Below are positions 18,210 to 27,292 of a stretch of DNA of 64,000 nucleotides, piece after piece; positions within the stretch are counted from its first letter, which is position 1; every line of letters begins with the position of its first letter. Origin of the DNA: Mesostigma viride (lineage: Eukaryota; Streptophyta; Mesostigmatophyceae; Mesostigmatales; Mesostigmataceae); contig RPFO01000130.1 in assembly GCA_009746045.1 (NCBI GenBank), positions 2,460,125 to 2,524,124 of the forward strand, given 5' to 3'. The notes under the pieces were generated by a model. That model was not told where the DNA came from, did not search any database, and saw only the letters and a list, made by a program, of their open reading frames with translations. Position numbers and translations under genes: made by a program.

Positions 18210-18501
18210 TCCTCTCCATCCAATACCGCAACAGCTCCTTCAGCTGTGCGACCTGCAGCTCACCACCGTACAAACCATACAAGTCATATGTATGAATGAA
18301 AAAAAACGAAAGTCGCATCGAGTCAGCACTGGTGAGCTTATTGCGTTTATCAGCACGTGACGGCCGTCATTCCATCCGCCATTGGTACAGTATACCCTCA
18401 AAGAGAGTCATTGCTGTTGGATTTATGGTGCGCAGATCGTTGCTGTTGCTGAGTTGATCGGTGCGCAGTGAGAACTGACTCCAAGATCTTCTGACGCGCC
18501 A
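18210..18501. other. Intergenic, no gene seen
   Basis: Between the divergently oriented minus-strand gene and the RPA-like gene. No supported frame and no repeat; it may hold promoter sequences for either gene. Confidence 0.4.
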
Positions 18502-18865
18502 GGATACACACAACTATACCGTACGAGCCGGCTGAGTTAAGCCGTGGGCAGGATGGTGGCGTCAGTCAACTATACCGTACGAGCCCGAGTAGAGGTCACG
18601 TAGTAAGGAGCCAATGCATGTTCGGTTTGAAGCTTACCACGCGTTGTTATTGGTCGATAGTGAAGGTGTTGCTCAGCTCCGAGGGATACACACAGCTATA
18701 CCGTACGAGCCGGCTCAGTAAAGCCGTGGCCAGGATGGTGGGGTCACACAACTATACCGTACGAGCCCGAGTAGAAGTCACGGAGTAAGGAGCCAATGCA
18801 TGTTCGGTTTGAAACTGACCACGGGTTGTTATTGGTCGATAGAGACGGTGTTTCTCAGCCTCAAG
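18502..18865. repeat. Two-copy 182-bp tandem duplication upstream of the RPA-like gene
   Basis: Units start at 18,502 and 18,684 with GGATACACACA and share AGGAGCCAATGCATGTTCGG and GTTGTTATTGGTCGATAG. Within each unit CTATACCGTACGAGCC occurs twice about 57 bp apart, giving four copies of that 16-mer. The copies differ by about 10 substitutions. The position, 450-800 bp upstream of the RPA start, would suit a promoter or enhancer, but that is inference. Confidence 0.85.
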
Positions 18866-18965
18866 TGATACATGTTCAGGGTTTCTGAAGTTAACATACT
18901 GTAGGCACGTAAATGGTGTTCTTACGTTTCAGTGCTCAGCTATTCCGCACCAGTCCGTGTTTAGG

Positions 18966-19022
18966 CTGTAGCATAGATGATCGACCTGGACTTGGCAAAA
19001 CAGTCGATCATCTATGCTACAG
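18966..19022. other. Perfect 20-bp inverted repeat (hairpin) with 17-base loop
   Basis: The left arm CTGTAGCATAGATGATCGAC (18,966-18,985) is exactly complementary to the right arm 19,003-19,022. It lies 280 bp upstream of the RPA-like start. On the minus strand the stem is followed by CCTAA, slightly reminiscent of a Helitron 3' end (hairpin then CTRR), but the next base is A, not T. Confidence 0.9.
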
Positions 19023-19158
19023 TCCGTGTCTGCGAGAGTCTCTGTACAGCACGTGACTTAACAAACTCTGCTGCCGGACTGAACTCATCGCCCATTTATT
19101 CAGTGTGTCAGACAGTTTGCGCGCACTACTACGTTGTCTGCGAAGCTAAACGTTCGCG

Positions 19159-19265
<107 letters not shown>

Positions 19266-19303
19266 GGTCGTCGACGGCATTGCGCTTCAAGTCCAGTGTG
19301 GAT

Positions 19304-19689
19304 ATGAATTCCACGAGCGGTACTCCCATCCGGGGAGGTGAGCAAGCTCGGGCGAATCGGGGTGACATGCCTGCGCCCGGCGTGCTCGGAGCGGGACGCG
19401 CTGTCAACCTGCCGCCCGGCCAGCCGCGTGACCACCCCTCGTACGAACAGAAGTTCCTCGGTGTCATCCGTTTCGTGGGCAAGTACATTGACCCACAGCA
19501 GCCGACCGCGAAGGCCTATCATTATCTCATAATGAACAGAGACAACAAGGACGCCCTCGCCATTTTTTATGTCGACCATGTCAGCGCGGCGGCCCACGTG
19601 GATTTGGACGACAAGTCGTACCAGGTCGGCGACTTCGTTCTCGCCCGGACCAACACTGTCCGCCAGGGCCAGTTTTGCGTCTCTGACGC
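19304..19689 (+). CDS. RPA70-like ssDNA-binding protein, exon 1
   Basis: The chosen start is the Met at 19,304, after the GA tract. The exon gives [14 protein letters not shown], a Gly/Pro-rich leader, then an OB-fold-like segment ([12 protein letters not shown] ... [21 protein letters not shown] ... [12 protein letters not shown]). It ends with a GTGAGT donor at 19,690 in phase 2. Joining to the acceptor at 19,855 restores an Ala codon and continues HALVIQHPSELVKL, supporting the intron. RPA-like proteins bind the displaced single strand; Helitrons of plants and algae often carry such genes. The frame is open upstream through the GA repeat, so an earlier start cannot be excluded. Confidence 0.7.
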
Positions 19690-19855
19690 GTGAGTTGCGA
19701 AGTTGAGCTTTGTTTTACATAATGCTTCAGTATCACGTGGGAGGTAGGCAGCGGCATACGGGATACACGCACCGACTCTTCAGGTTCTCACATCTTTTGC
19801 GTTGCATGTTAAACACGTTCTCCCACATTCGGGTACGACCGCCCGGTGCCTGCAG

Positions 19856-20636
19856 TCACGCACTGGTTATCCAGCATCCAAGCGAACTGGTCAAACTGCG
19901 CCTTCCACCAGATGCCGCCTTATATCCAACGCAGGTCAACTGGAACTACACTGCATTCAACGCGCTGCCTGAACGCACGCGAGGATACGGGAACCAGGGT
20001 AGAACCTACGTGGACATCGTCGGCATCATCCACGTCCGTTACAAAAACAAGTTCAGGAAGGTTCCGCACCAACGCGTCGTCCTCACGGACCTGGAGGGGG
20101 GCTCCATCCCGATGCACATTTTTGACAACGCAGTGAATGTTCTCAACGACATCAGCCCTGGCGAGGTCCGCAGCCTCTCGGCCAAACGTGCACGCGCACA
20201 AAAGTGGAACGGCCACTGGGCATTCACAATCGGTGACAACACGCTTCTCGCCTTGGACAGCGACGACATTGCCGCGCAGGAGCTCCGTGAAAAGGCCAGG
20301 AAGAAGGCATTCGCCGGCGTCGTGTTCACTGACGAAGCGCCGGTCATGGACGCGTCAGAGGTCATCACAAGGGCCACTATGACAACGACCGAGAAGCCGG
20401 ACTCATTCAACTGCGTGGTACACGGTCTCATGCGTCCCCACCCAAGATACCCGAACGGCGAGTCAGGGATCTACTACAACGCTTGCGTCAACCCCAGGCA
20501 GCAAGACAACAAGGCCGCCAAGCAGACCAGGAACAGCAGCGCGGGGCAGTCAAGCCGGAAGAGCAACAACACAATGCAGTGCCGCCGCGCGCTGCTGCCC
20601 GATGGCACCTGTCCAGTGTGTGGCGCAAACGTGCCC
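19856..20636 (+). CDS. RPA70-like protein, exon 2 (OB folds and zinc ribbon)
   Basis: Follows a CTGCAG acceptor. It contains a second OB-like segment (TYVDIVGIIHVRYKNKF ... RVVLTDLEGGSIPMHIFDN), a basic stretch (SAKRARAQKW), and a region matching the RPA70 DBD-C zinc ribbon: YYNACVNPRQQ, later MQCRRALLPDGTCPVCGANV, with Cys positions 'C...C...CPVC' as in the family. The first Cys pair is spread by a Ser/Asn-rich insertion. At 20,637 there is a GTAAGG donor, so the exon may end there. Reading on without splicing, the frame passes through 17 codons directly into the PIF1 helicase at 20,687. Confidence 0.78.
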
Positions 20637-20686
20637 GTAAGGAGGATGTACTTGTTTAACATCGTGGTCTTGTTTAACATCCTTGG

Positions 20687-22394
20687 CATGTACGACCCCG
20701 ACCTGCGCAACGCCGAGCTCTTCTACCTGCGCGTGCTGCTGGAGAAGCGCGCCGCGCACTCGTTCGAGGAGCTGCGCACCGTGGGCGGCGTGTTGCTCAG
20801 TAACGAGATGGCGTGCCGGCGGCTGGGCCTGCTCGAGGACGACGACGCGGCGGTGGAGAGCATGCGCATCGCCGCGCGCCGGCTGGAGACGCCGTACGCG
20901 ATGCGGCGGCTGTTCGTCATCCTCGTGCTGCAGAAGCTGAGCACGATGAGCGCGCTGTGGCGGTTCAAGGAGGAGATGATGAAGGACCACCTGTTCTACG
21001 CGTACGAGGACGTGCACGGCGGGGTGGGCCGCAGAGCCAAGCAGCCCATCACGCTCGAGGACCGCGAGGCCGCGCTCGCGCGCACGCTCGCCTACCTGGA
21101 CAAGCGGCTGTCGGCCTACGGCTACGACGTCTGGGAGCTGGAACCCGTGCTCAAGTGCCGGCGCGACAGGGGCGAGGACGTGTGCCGGCGCAAGAGCAAG
21201 AACGACGACGACGACGACGCGAACATCCTCGCGCCCGACCTGAGCAAGTTCTCTCTCGTGCAGCGCGAGGCGTACGAGACCTTGCTGCTGGCGATCAAGG
21301 GGCTCAGCCCGGACCGCCGGCTGTTCGTGGACGGGCCCGCGGGCACGGGCAAGACCATGGTCATCAACGCGGCGATGCAGCAGTCCGCGCGCGACGGCTT
21401 CAAGGTGGTGCCGATGGCGTTCACGGGCGTCGCGTCGCTGCAGATGTGGGGCGGCCACACGTCGCATCACGCGTGCGGGTTCCCGCTCGAGCTCGACCTC
21501 GAGTACGGCTGCCGCGTGACGCGCAACTCCGCCAGGGGGCGCACGCTGTTGGAGGCGCACGCGCTCGTCGTCGACGAGATCGGCATGATGAACGTGGAGC
21601 TGATCCATCTCTTGCACGAGCTGCTGGTCGAGCTCACCTTTGTCAAGGAGCCGTTCGGCGGCAAGGTCGTCATCTTCGCCGGCGACTTCCGGCAGGTGGC
21701 GCCCGTCGTCAAGGGCGCCAGCGAGCTGGCGACGGCCGACGCCAGCGCGGTGCGGTCGCCACAGTGGGTGGGCGTGCACCGGCTGCCGCTCGAGTTCAAC
21801 TACCGCGCGCGCGAGGACCCGGAGTACGCGCAGTTTGTCGCCGACGTCGGCATGGACAACGTCGCGTACGAGGCGGTGATCGACGACCGCACGCACCAGG
21901 AGGTGGCGATGATCCCGCTGCGCATGGTGCAGCCGGTCAAGGACGAGGACGAGCTGATCGCGCACACGTTCCCCAACGTCAACGACGCGAACGCGTGCAT
22001 GCGGTCCTCGATCGTCGCGGTGACCAACAAGGCGTGCGACGACATCAACGCGGCTGTCCTGGCCAAGCTGGAGAACCAGGAGCGCAGCACGTTCAGCCAC
22101 GACCGCGTCGCCAAGTCGGGGGAGAGGGTCTCCATGAGGACCCTCAACTGCGCGCGTCAAGACGGCGTCCCCGACCACGAGTTCAAGTGGAAGGTGGGCG
22201 CGGTGGCCATGATCACGCGCAACCTGTCCCACAAGGACAGGTTGCAGAATGGGACGCGCGTCGAGCTCGTAGACGAGCAAGACGGCGCGTTCCTCGTGAA
22301 GACGCCGGACGGGGAGCTGCACGCGATCCCGCGGATCGCGTTCAGCATCGACGCCGACAAGTTCAAGATCCTCAGGATGGCCTACCCTTTCAAG
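20687..22394 (+). CDS. PIF1-like Helitron helicase, second copy, in frame with the RPA-like exon
   Basis: Same motifs as the first copy: Walker A DGPAGTGKT near 21,330, Walker B VVDEIGMMN near 21,566, and GDFRQVAPV near 21,680, all intact. The first 23 residues of the original exon are replaced by VRRMYLFNIVVLFNILG, read from the RPA intron/junction, so a continuous RPA-helicase frame of about 900 codons runs from the RPA exon 2 frame to 22,427. A GTACGT donor at 22,395 leads to the next exon as in copy 1. Either this is a real RPA-helicase fusion or the helicase is an insertion in an RPA intron. Confidence 0.8.
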
Positions 22395-22567
22395 GTACGT
22401 GGGCGCGCGCAGGGAGGGGCGGGGTGAGCGCCATGCGGTGTCGTTGCTTGCGGTGTCGGCTCACGCCTTGCGATCGTATGACTTGCGGTGGCCTTGGCTG
22501 AATGCTCCCTTGCTTTCCTCGATGTCTTGCTTGCTTACGTCCGCGCGTTTGTATGGTCGTCGCGCAG

Positions 22568-23212
22568 CTGGCGTATGCGGTCACGATCAACAAGTGCCAG
22601 GGGCAGACGCTGGAACGCGTCGGCCTCTGGCTCAAGCACGACGTGTTCGCGCACGGCCAGCTTTACACGGCGCTCACGCGCGTGGGCGCGAGGGGGCACA
22701 TCCGGGGCTTGTTCGGCTACGAGTTCGATGGCGTTGGCTACAGCAGGAACATCGTCAACTGGACGATCCTGCAGGGCGCGGGCATCAACATGCGCAACAA
22801 GGCAGAGGACCGCGTCAAGGCGCGCATCCGGAGGCGCCAGCGAGGCCGGCGCCGCGCACAGGCATCCGACGACTGGGAGCTGCCGGACCCGATGAGCGGC
22901 GAGCCCCAGGACAACGAGTACGACAACCCCGACGACGAGGACACGTGGGAGCTCGGGGACGACGAGGCGTGTGCGGAGGCCGACCAGGCGTGCGCCGATG
23001 ACGTGGCCAAGAGGCGGTGGAGGCAGGTCGTCGAGGAGCCACTGTGGGCGGACTTCATGCTGGAGAGCGACGGAGAACAGGATCGCGACATCCTGCGGCA
23101 GGACGGCTTGATGTCCGACGGCGAGCCTGAGGAGCCCGAGCTGCTGTTGTACGAGGGCGGCGACAGCGACGAAAACGAGGGCGTGCCCGACCTAGGTGAC
23201 TGTGAGGATATG
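22568..23212 (+). CDS. Helicase C-terminal exon, second copy
   Basis: Copy of 6745-7389 with the [15 protein letters not shown] motif, Arg-rich stretch and acidic tail intact; a few conservative changes (one Ala to Val, one His to Gln). The duplicated donor (23,197-23,252) is kept, but the downstream acceptor of copy 1 is replaced, so splicing must end differently here. Confidence 0.82.
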
Positions 23213-23375
23213 GTAAGCATATGCTGACTGTGAGGATATGGTAAGCATATGCCGCCGCCGTCGTCACGAGATGAAAGCCTCCCTTGGCTGCACCGAGCGT
23301 GCGTGCCCGCTGCTGACGCATCTCGTGCGCGTGTGACCTCGTGCGTGGACGTGTGCGTGCCGCGTTGTTTTGGCG

Positions 23376-23519
23376 GCAACCGACGAGAAAGACGCCACGT
23401 ACGAGCTGCTGCGCCGCAACTTCTTCGACTATACATCCTCCGAGGGCGACGGCACCGTCTCTGAGGCCGAAATCAACGCAGCGGTGCAGGAGCTGGCACC
23501 AGCCACCCCCGCCTACTAA
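23376..23519 (+). CDS. 47-codon 3' tail after the Helitron copy; possible displaced end of the RPA-like gene
   Basis: Immediately after the homology break, one frame reads ATDEKDATYELLRRNFFDY, continues with an acidic and Ala-rich end, and stops at 23,517-23,519. Composition and lack of repeats look coding. The segment resembles the spacing after the last OB fold of RPA70, but it is too short for a firm call. No CAG acceptor precedes it; the nearest AG is inside (GACGAG). If the Helitron fragment replaced part of an RPA intron and exon, this is the orphaned last exon. Confidence 0.4.
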   Translation, partial: ATDEKDATYELLRRNFFDYTSSEGDGTVSEAEINAAVQELAPATPAY

Positions 23520-23979
23520 ACGCCATCCCCGTCGCCACGGAGGCCCCACCGCCCTCGCCCCCACGCCTGCCAACTGAACACCGCCGACAGCGCTAGCCCA
23601 GCCGCCACCACGGCCCCTTCAGGGCAACAGGGGCGCTAGAACCACCTCCGGCGCCGACACGACAGGACGGCGGCGCCGATGTTGTATAGGATAATTAGTT
23701 GATAAGAATGCGTGCTTGTGCACCTTTGCAACTCCACATGAGCTTGCGTTGCAACACACATCACAATTGCTTGTGTTGAAACACACATGGAGAGAGGTGC
23801 ATGCACATGTTGATGTAATTCTAAGTTGCATCATCAGAGGGCTGAATGTGACGTCATATTGCATGGTAGTGTTGCATGGTAGTGACATTTAAAATCTAGC
23901 TATCGGCAACAGTCATAGTTTGTATTGGTCGTGTTACTAAGTCATGCACATGTGCTCACTTCAGTTAATCAACATTGTT
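23520..23979. other. Non-coding: GC-rich 3' flank switching abruptly to AT-rich DNA
   Basis: No frame supported. Composition changes sharply near 23,690. Short imperfect repeats around TTGCAACTCC/GTTGCAACACACAT occur at 23,725-23,790. Confidence 0.5.
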
Positions 23980-24065
23980 TATCAACATTTTATAATAAAC
24001 TCAACACTTTATAATAAACTCAACACTTTATAATAAACTCAACATTTTATAATAAATTCAACACG
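23980..24065. repeat. 19-bp AT-rich tandem repeat, about 4.5 copies
   Basis: The unit TTTATAATAAACTCAACAC repeats with one or two changes per copy. Confidence 0.92.
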
Positions 24066-24339
24066 TATATTCTGGCCTGCACTGGTTGTCCCCTTGATAA
24101 TTGATTCAATTGCCGAGTCACCAACCAAACATGTACATCACTTACCCAACCGCTTTGTGATCACTCAACTCCCCTAGGGTAGAGTTGATGTTGATAGCTG
24201 TTGTAGATGGATTAGTAATAATTAATTTGCTACTCACAGCTACCAAACCCGGAAGAGATATTGTAAAATAGATTAATGAAGACGGATAATCAAATTATAT
24301 CACTTCAGGTGTCAAATCATAAAAAATAAGATTGGGGGG
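24066..24339. other. AT-rich intergenic, nothing recognised
   Basis: No repeat or frame of note in either strand. Confidence 0.5.
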
Positions 24340-24800
24340 TGGCTGTCATGTCCCCCGCGTGGTGCGTGGGTGTGGGAGTGGCTGGCATGCATGCGTGGGT
24401 TTGTGGGGTGGTTGGCATGCATGCGTGGGTTTGTGGGGGGGCTGCCATGCATGCGAGGGTTTGGGGGGAGCTGCCATGCATGCATGTGGGGCGGGGCGGG
24501 CTGGCATGCGTGCCTGGTTGTGGGGCGTGGCTGGCATGCGTACGTGGGTGTGGGGGTGAGCTGCCATGCATCCGTGGGTTTAGGGGGGCGCTGCCATGCG
24601 TGCCTGGGTTCGTGGGGTGGCCGCCATGCGTACGTGGGTGTGGGGGGTGGCTGCCATGCGTGCATGGGTGTGGGGGGTGACTGGCGTGCACGTGCATGTG
24701 GGGCGTGGCTGGCATGCATGCGTGTGTATCCGGGGGCATGCATGCGTACATGGGTGAACAGCGTGGCGTACATTGGTGAAGCGGGTGGCTGGCATGCACA
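24340..24800. repeat. GCATGC minisatellite, inverted orientation
   Basis: Units of about 30 bp based on GGCTGGCATGCATGCGTGGG, the same family and orientation as 16,165-16,490. It flanks the RPA/helicase locus on the right, as the 16.2-kb array does on the left. Confidence 0.92.
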
Positions 24801-26090
24801 AGTGGGCCCACCGTGCCCCTGATTGCCCCTAATCATGTGGATGTGGCTGGCTGCCTGCTGCCCATCTCTTTGCCGCATCCACCAACCCCATGCCCCAAGG
24901 CTCGTGGGTTAAGCCTCATGGCTGATGCCTCATGTTATACATCAACAACTGTCCATATCACAACAAAACAAGACTTGAGATGCAGATTTTTACCCTGCCC
25001 GTCAAAGCCCAAGTACCATGCCCCTTGGTGGCTAGTGTGCACGTGGCTGCCACGCCCGCTGCACCATGCCCCATGGTTCGTGGCTTACACCCCACGTCTG
25101 CCTATTCGTCGTGCCCCCGTTTGCTGGCTTGCCCCTAATCACCTCACGCACATGTGGCTGCGTTCCTCCCTCCTTGTGCGCCAGCTAATCACGTCACGTG
25201 CATGTGGCTGCCCGCTTGTGCAAAGCATTCCCGAACACCACTTCTTTCCTTTTCAGGTTCGGCCCCCATCCATAAAAGTACGCTGTCTTTCTCTTCTTTA
25301 AATCCAATATCAAGAAGACAACCAGCGCAGGCCAGAAATCGCGAGAATCCGGACCATGGTAGCTCCAGCCTGCCGTTATCTTGCCCCGTGCCCTCTGGCC
25401 GACCTCCGGGGAAGCGACCAAAGCCAAGTTTGCATTAAAAAGACATCGCCTTGGCTCAGTTAGGGACGGACGATGTAGCCACCATTGTAACAACCATTCT
25501 ATGCGTAACGATGATGGTGGTCGCATTCTTAAAAACGGCTAGAGAGTGATGTTGGATGAGAGTGTAAGCATGCTGTAGTCCTCATTCCTCAAGAAAAGGG
25601 ATCGATCATTTATGCTTCACGTCTTACAATTCCTTCGACGATAAAAGCCAGCCTCGACCCTCGACGAGCCGGCGCTCCAACAATGTCCAGGTCTGTTCCT
25701 TAACTAACTGCAGCCAACACTCAATGGCGAAGAGACAAATTCCATTAGGGATTCGTAGCAACCTCTATACAGGCTCTACCAACTTAAAAAGTCGCCCTCT
25801 ACAAGAAAGTACGAATAGGCGACTTTTCCGGTGAAATGGGTGTTAGTTTATTTCCATATAACAGTTAAGGTGACCCAGGTATGCCAAAAATAGCCAAAAA
25901 TAGGCGACTTTTCCTACTTTATGTCTTGCACGAGGATTTTCGAGTGTCGACTTAGTTGATAAGTTCGAACCAGTCAAACCAAGATCAAGCAGAAATTTCG
26001 TAGTTTCGAGGACTAATAATTGATTTGGAATATTCCACGTGAACGTGAGTGATTTCCTAGTAGTACGACGCGTGCTGGACGTGCCCGTGA
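24801..26090. other. Intergenic; dispersed repeat copy, then unique-looking DNA
   Basis: 24,830-25,240 holds diverged copies of the CATGTGGCTGCC/CCATGCCCCAAGGCTC family. 25,240-26,090 shows no gene. ATAGGCGACTTTTCC occurs twice (near 25,815 and 25,900). The end (GGAATATTCCACGTGA) leads into the first satellite module. Confidence 0.5.
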
Positions 26091-26311
26091 GGGACGGAGC
26101 GTGGGATCGACGGTGCGGCGGGCCGGCGCGAGCGCGCGCGATGGGAAGCCCCCAAAGGAAGGCCGCCGAGCGTTCGCCCCCCGGCGTAGTAGGCCGGCCC
26201 GGTAGGCGGGCTCAACCCGGCGGGTCGAAGCTTTCGGCGAAGGCCTCAGGGCCCCTGGTGGCGTAGTGCGTCCGAATTCGTGGGGGGCCTTGGCCCCCCC
26301 ACCTTGTCCCC
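26091..26311. repeat. Type 2 unit, 3' module (U2) with terminal hairpin
   Basis: GC-rich module starting GTGAGGGACGGAGCGTGGG and ending in the hairpin GTGGGGGGCC/GGCCCCCCCAC, then CTTGTCCCC. Near-identical copies end at about 50,350, 52,523, 53,646 and 62,698. Confidence 0.85.
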
Positions 26312-27292
26312 TAATGTAACTACGATTTATGAAGCCCGAAAACTTTGGCCGCGGCCGTAGGCCGAAGGTGGGGCCGTCCCCCGCGCCCCCTAGCGCGGGA
26401 GCGGACGACGTCCAGGACCGTAGCGAGATGGCCAATCGGCGTAGTACAAAGAAAATCCCCAAACCTTGGAGATCGATTCTCGAGTTTCCTGAACGGGTGC
26501 TGAAAAGCTGAACATGTTCAGACTTTTGCGGGCAGGTGGGGCGTCTCGCCAATCCGCGCGGCCTCAGGAATTACGGCGCGTTGACTTTTTTAAGCGTCAA
26601 ACAAATTCTTGGCGAACTGATATCTGTACTAAAACTTCTTTAGGCACAGGACGTGGGATGTGAAATTTGATAAGCAAGCGAGAGGAAATGACAGTTACGT
26701 GCTGAACAGAAACGTTCGCGCCTGAACAGGGGAAATAGAATCAAACGAGACGGAATTTTCAGTTATGAACGAAAACGTTCATAGCGTTGCTGACCGGAAA
26801 CGCAAAATTATATTTAGTATATCGAATGGTATGCGGAAATTGATTGTGGTTCAGTCCGAGCGGAGAAATTTGTCAGAATTTCACTGGAGATACGACCGTA
26901 ACGAAATTTCCAAGTATCTGACGCTGAAATATCTCTAAAGTATATCGAATGGTGTGCTGAAATTCATAGTGGTCAAGTCCGAGCTGAAAATTTGTCAGAA
27001 TTTCATTTTCGATACGAACGTGACGAAATTTCCAAGTATCTCACGCTCGGAGAGCTTCCACGGTCTTCACGGGGAAGGGTCCGTTGCGCGTGGCGCACGG
27101 AGACGGTTCGTCCCGGTCGGAATCGTCCGCCCGCGCGTCCTCCGTGGAAGGGTCTTGGCGCGTCGCGCGGGCCGGTGCGGTTGGCGCCCAGAAGGTCGAC
27201 TATCGGCCTCTGGGCCGCTAGCGGCGAGTCACGTCCTCTCAAGTCGGGGAGGGGGGCGATAGCCCCCCCTCCCCCACTTTTTTCTTGTCCCC
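26312..27292. repeat. Type 1 satellite unit, diverged variant
   Basis: Starts TAATGTAACTACGATT. It contains the palindrome CTGAACATGTTCAG (26,508-26,521), three sub-repeats of AAATTTGTCAGAATTTCA with CGTAACGAAATTTCCAAG, and the U1 module with hairpin GGGGAGGGGGG/CCCCCCTCCCC, then CTTGTCCCC. Its middle (TTCTTGGCGAACTGATATC) differs from the units that follow. Confidence 0.85.

Larger units (their letters stand above)
20687..23375 (+). mobile_element. Helitron helicase fragment, 2,689-bp copy of 4864-7552
   Basis: Collinear with the first Helitron at a constant offset of 15,823 bp, no indels seen, and only scattered substitutions (for example KRKHDD changed to KSKNDD, plus several silent changes). 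It starts inside helicase exon 4 (CATGTACGACCCCGACC) and ends at the acceptor of the first acidic linker exon (GTTGTTTTGGCG). It therefore lacks Rep, the acidic linker exons and the USP block. It was copied recently and includes the introns, so it was DNA-mediated. Confidence 0.95.

Noticed and set aside
18950-19022. Canonical Helitron 3' terminus on the minus strand
   Set aside because: CTAA follows the stem, but the next base is A instead of the T expected at an AT target, and the inner side shows no Helitron end.
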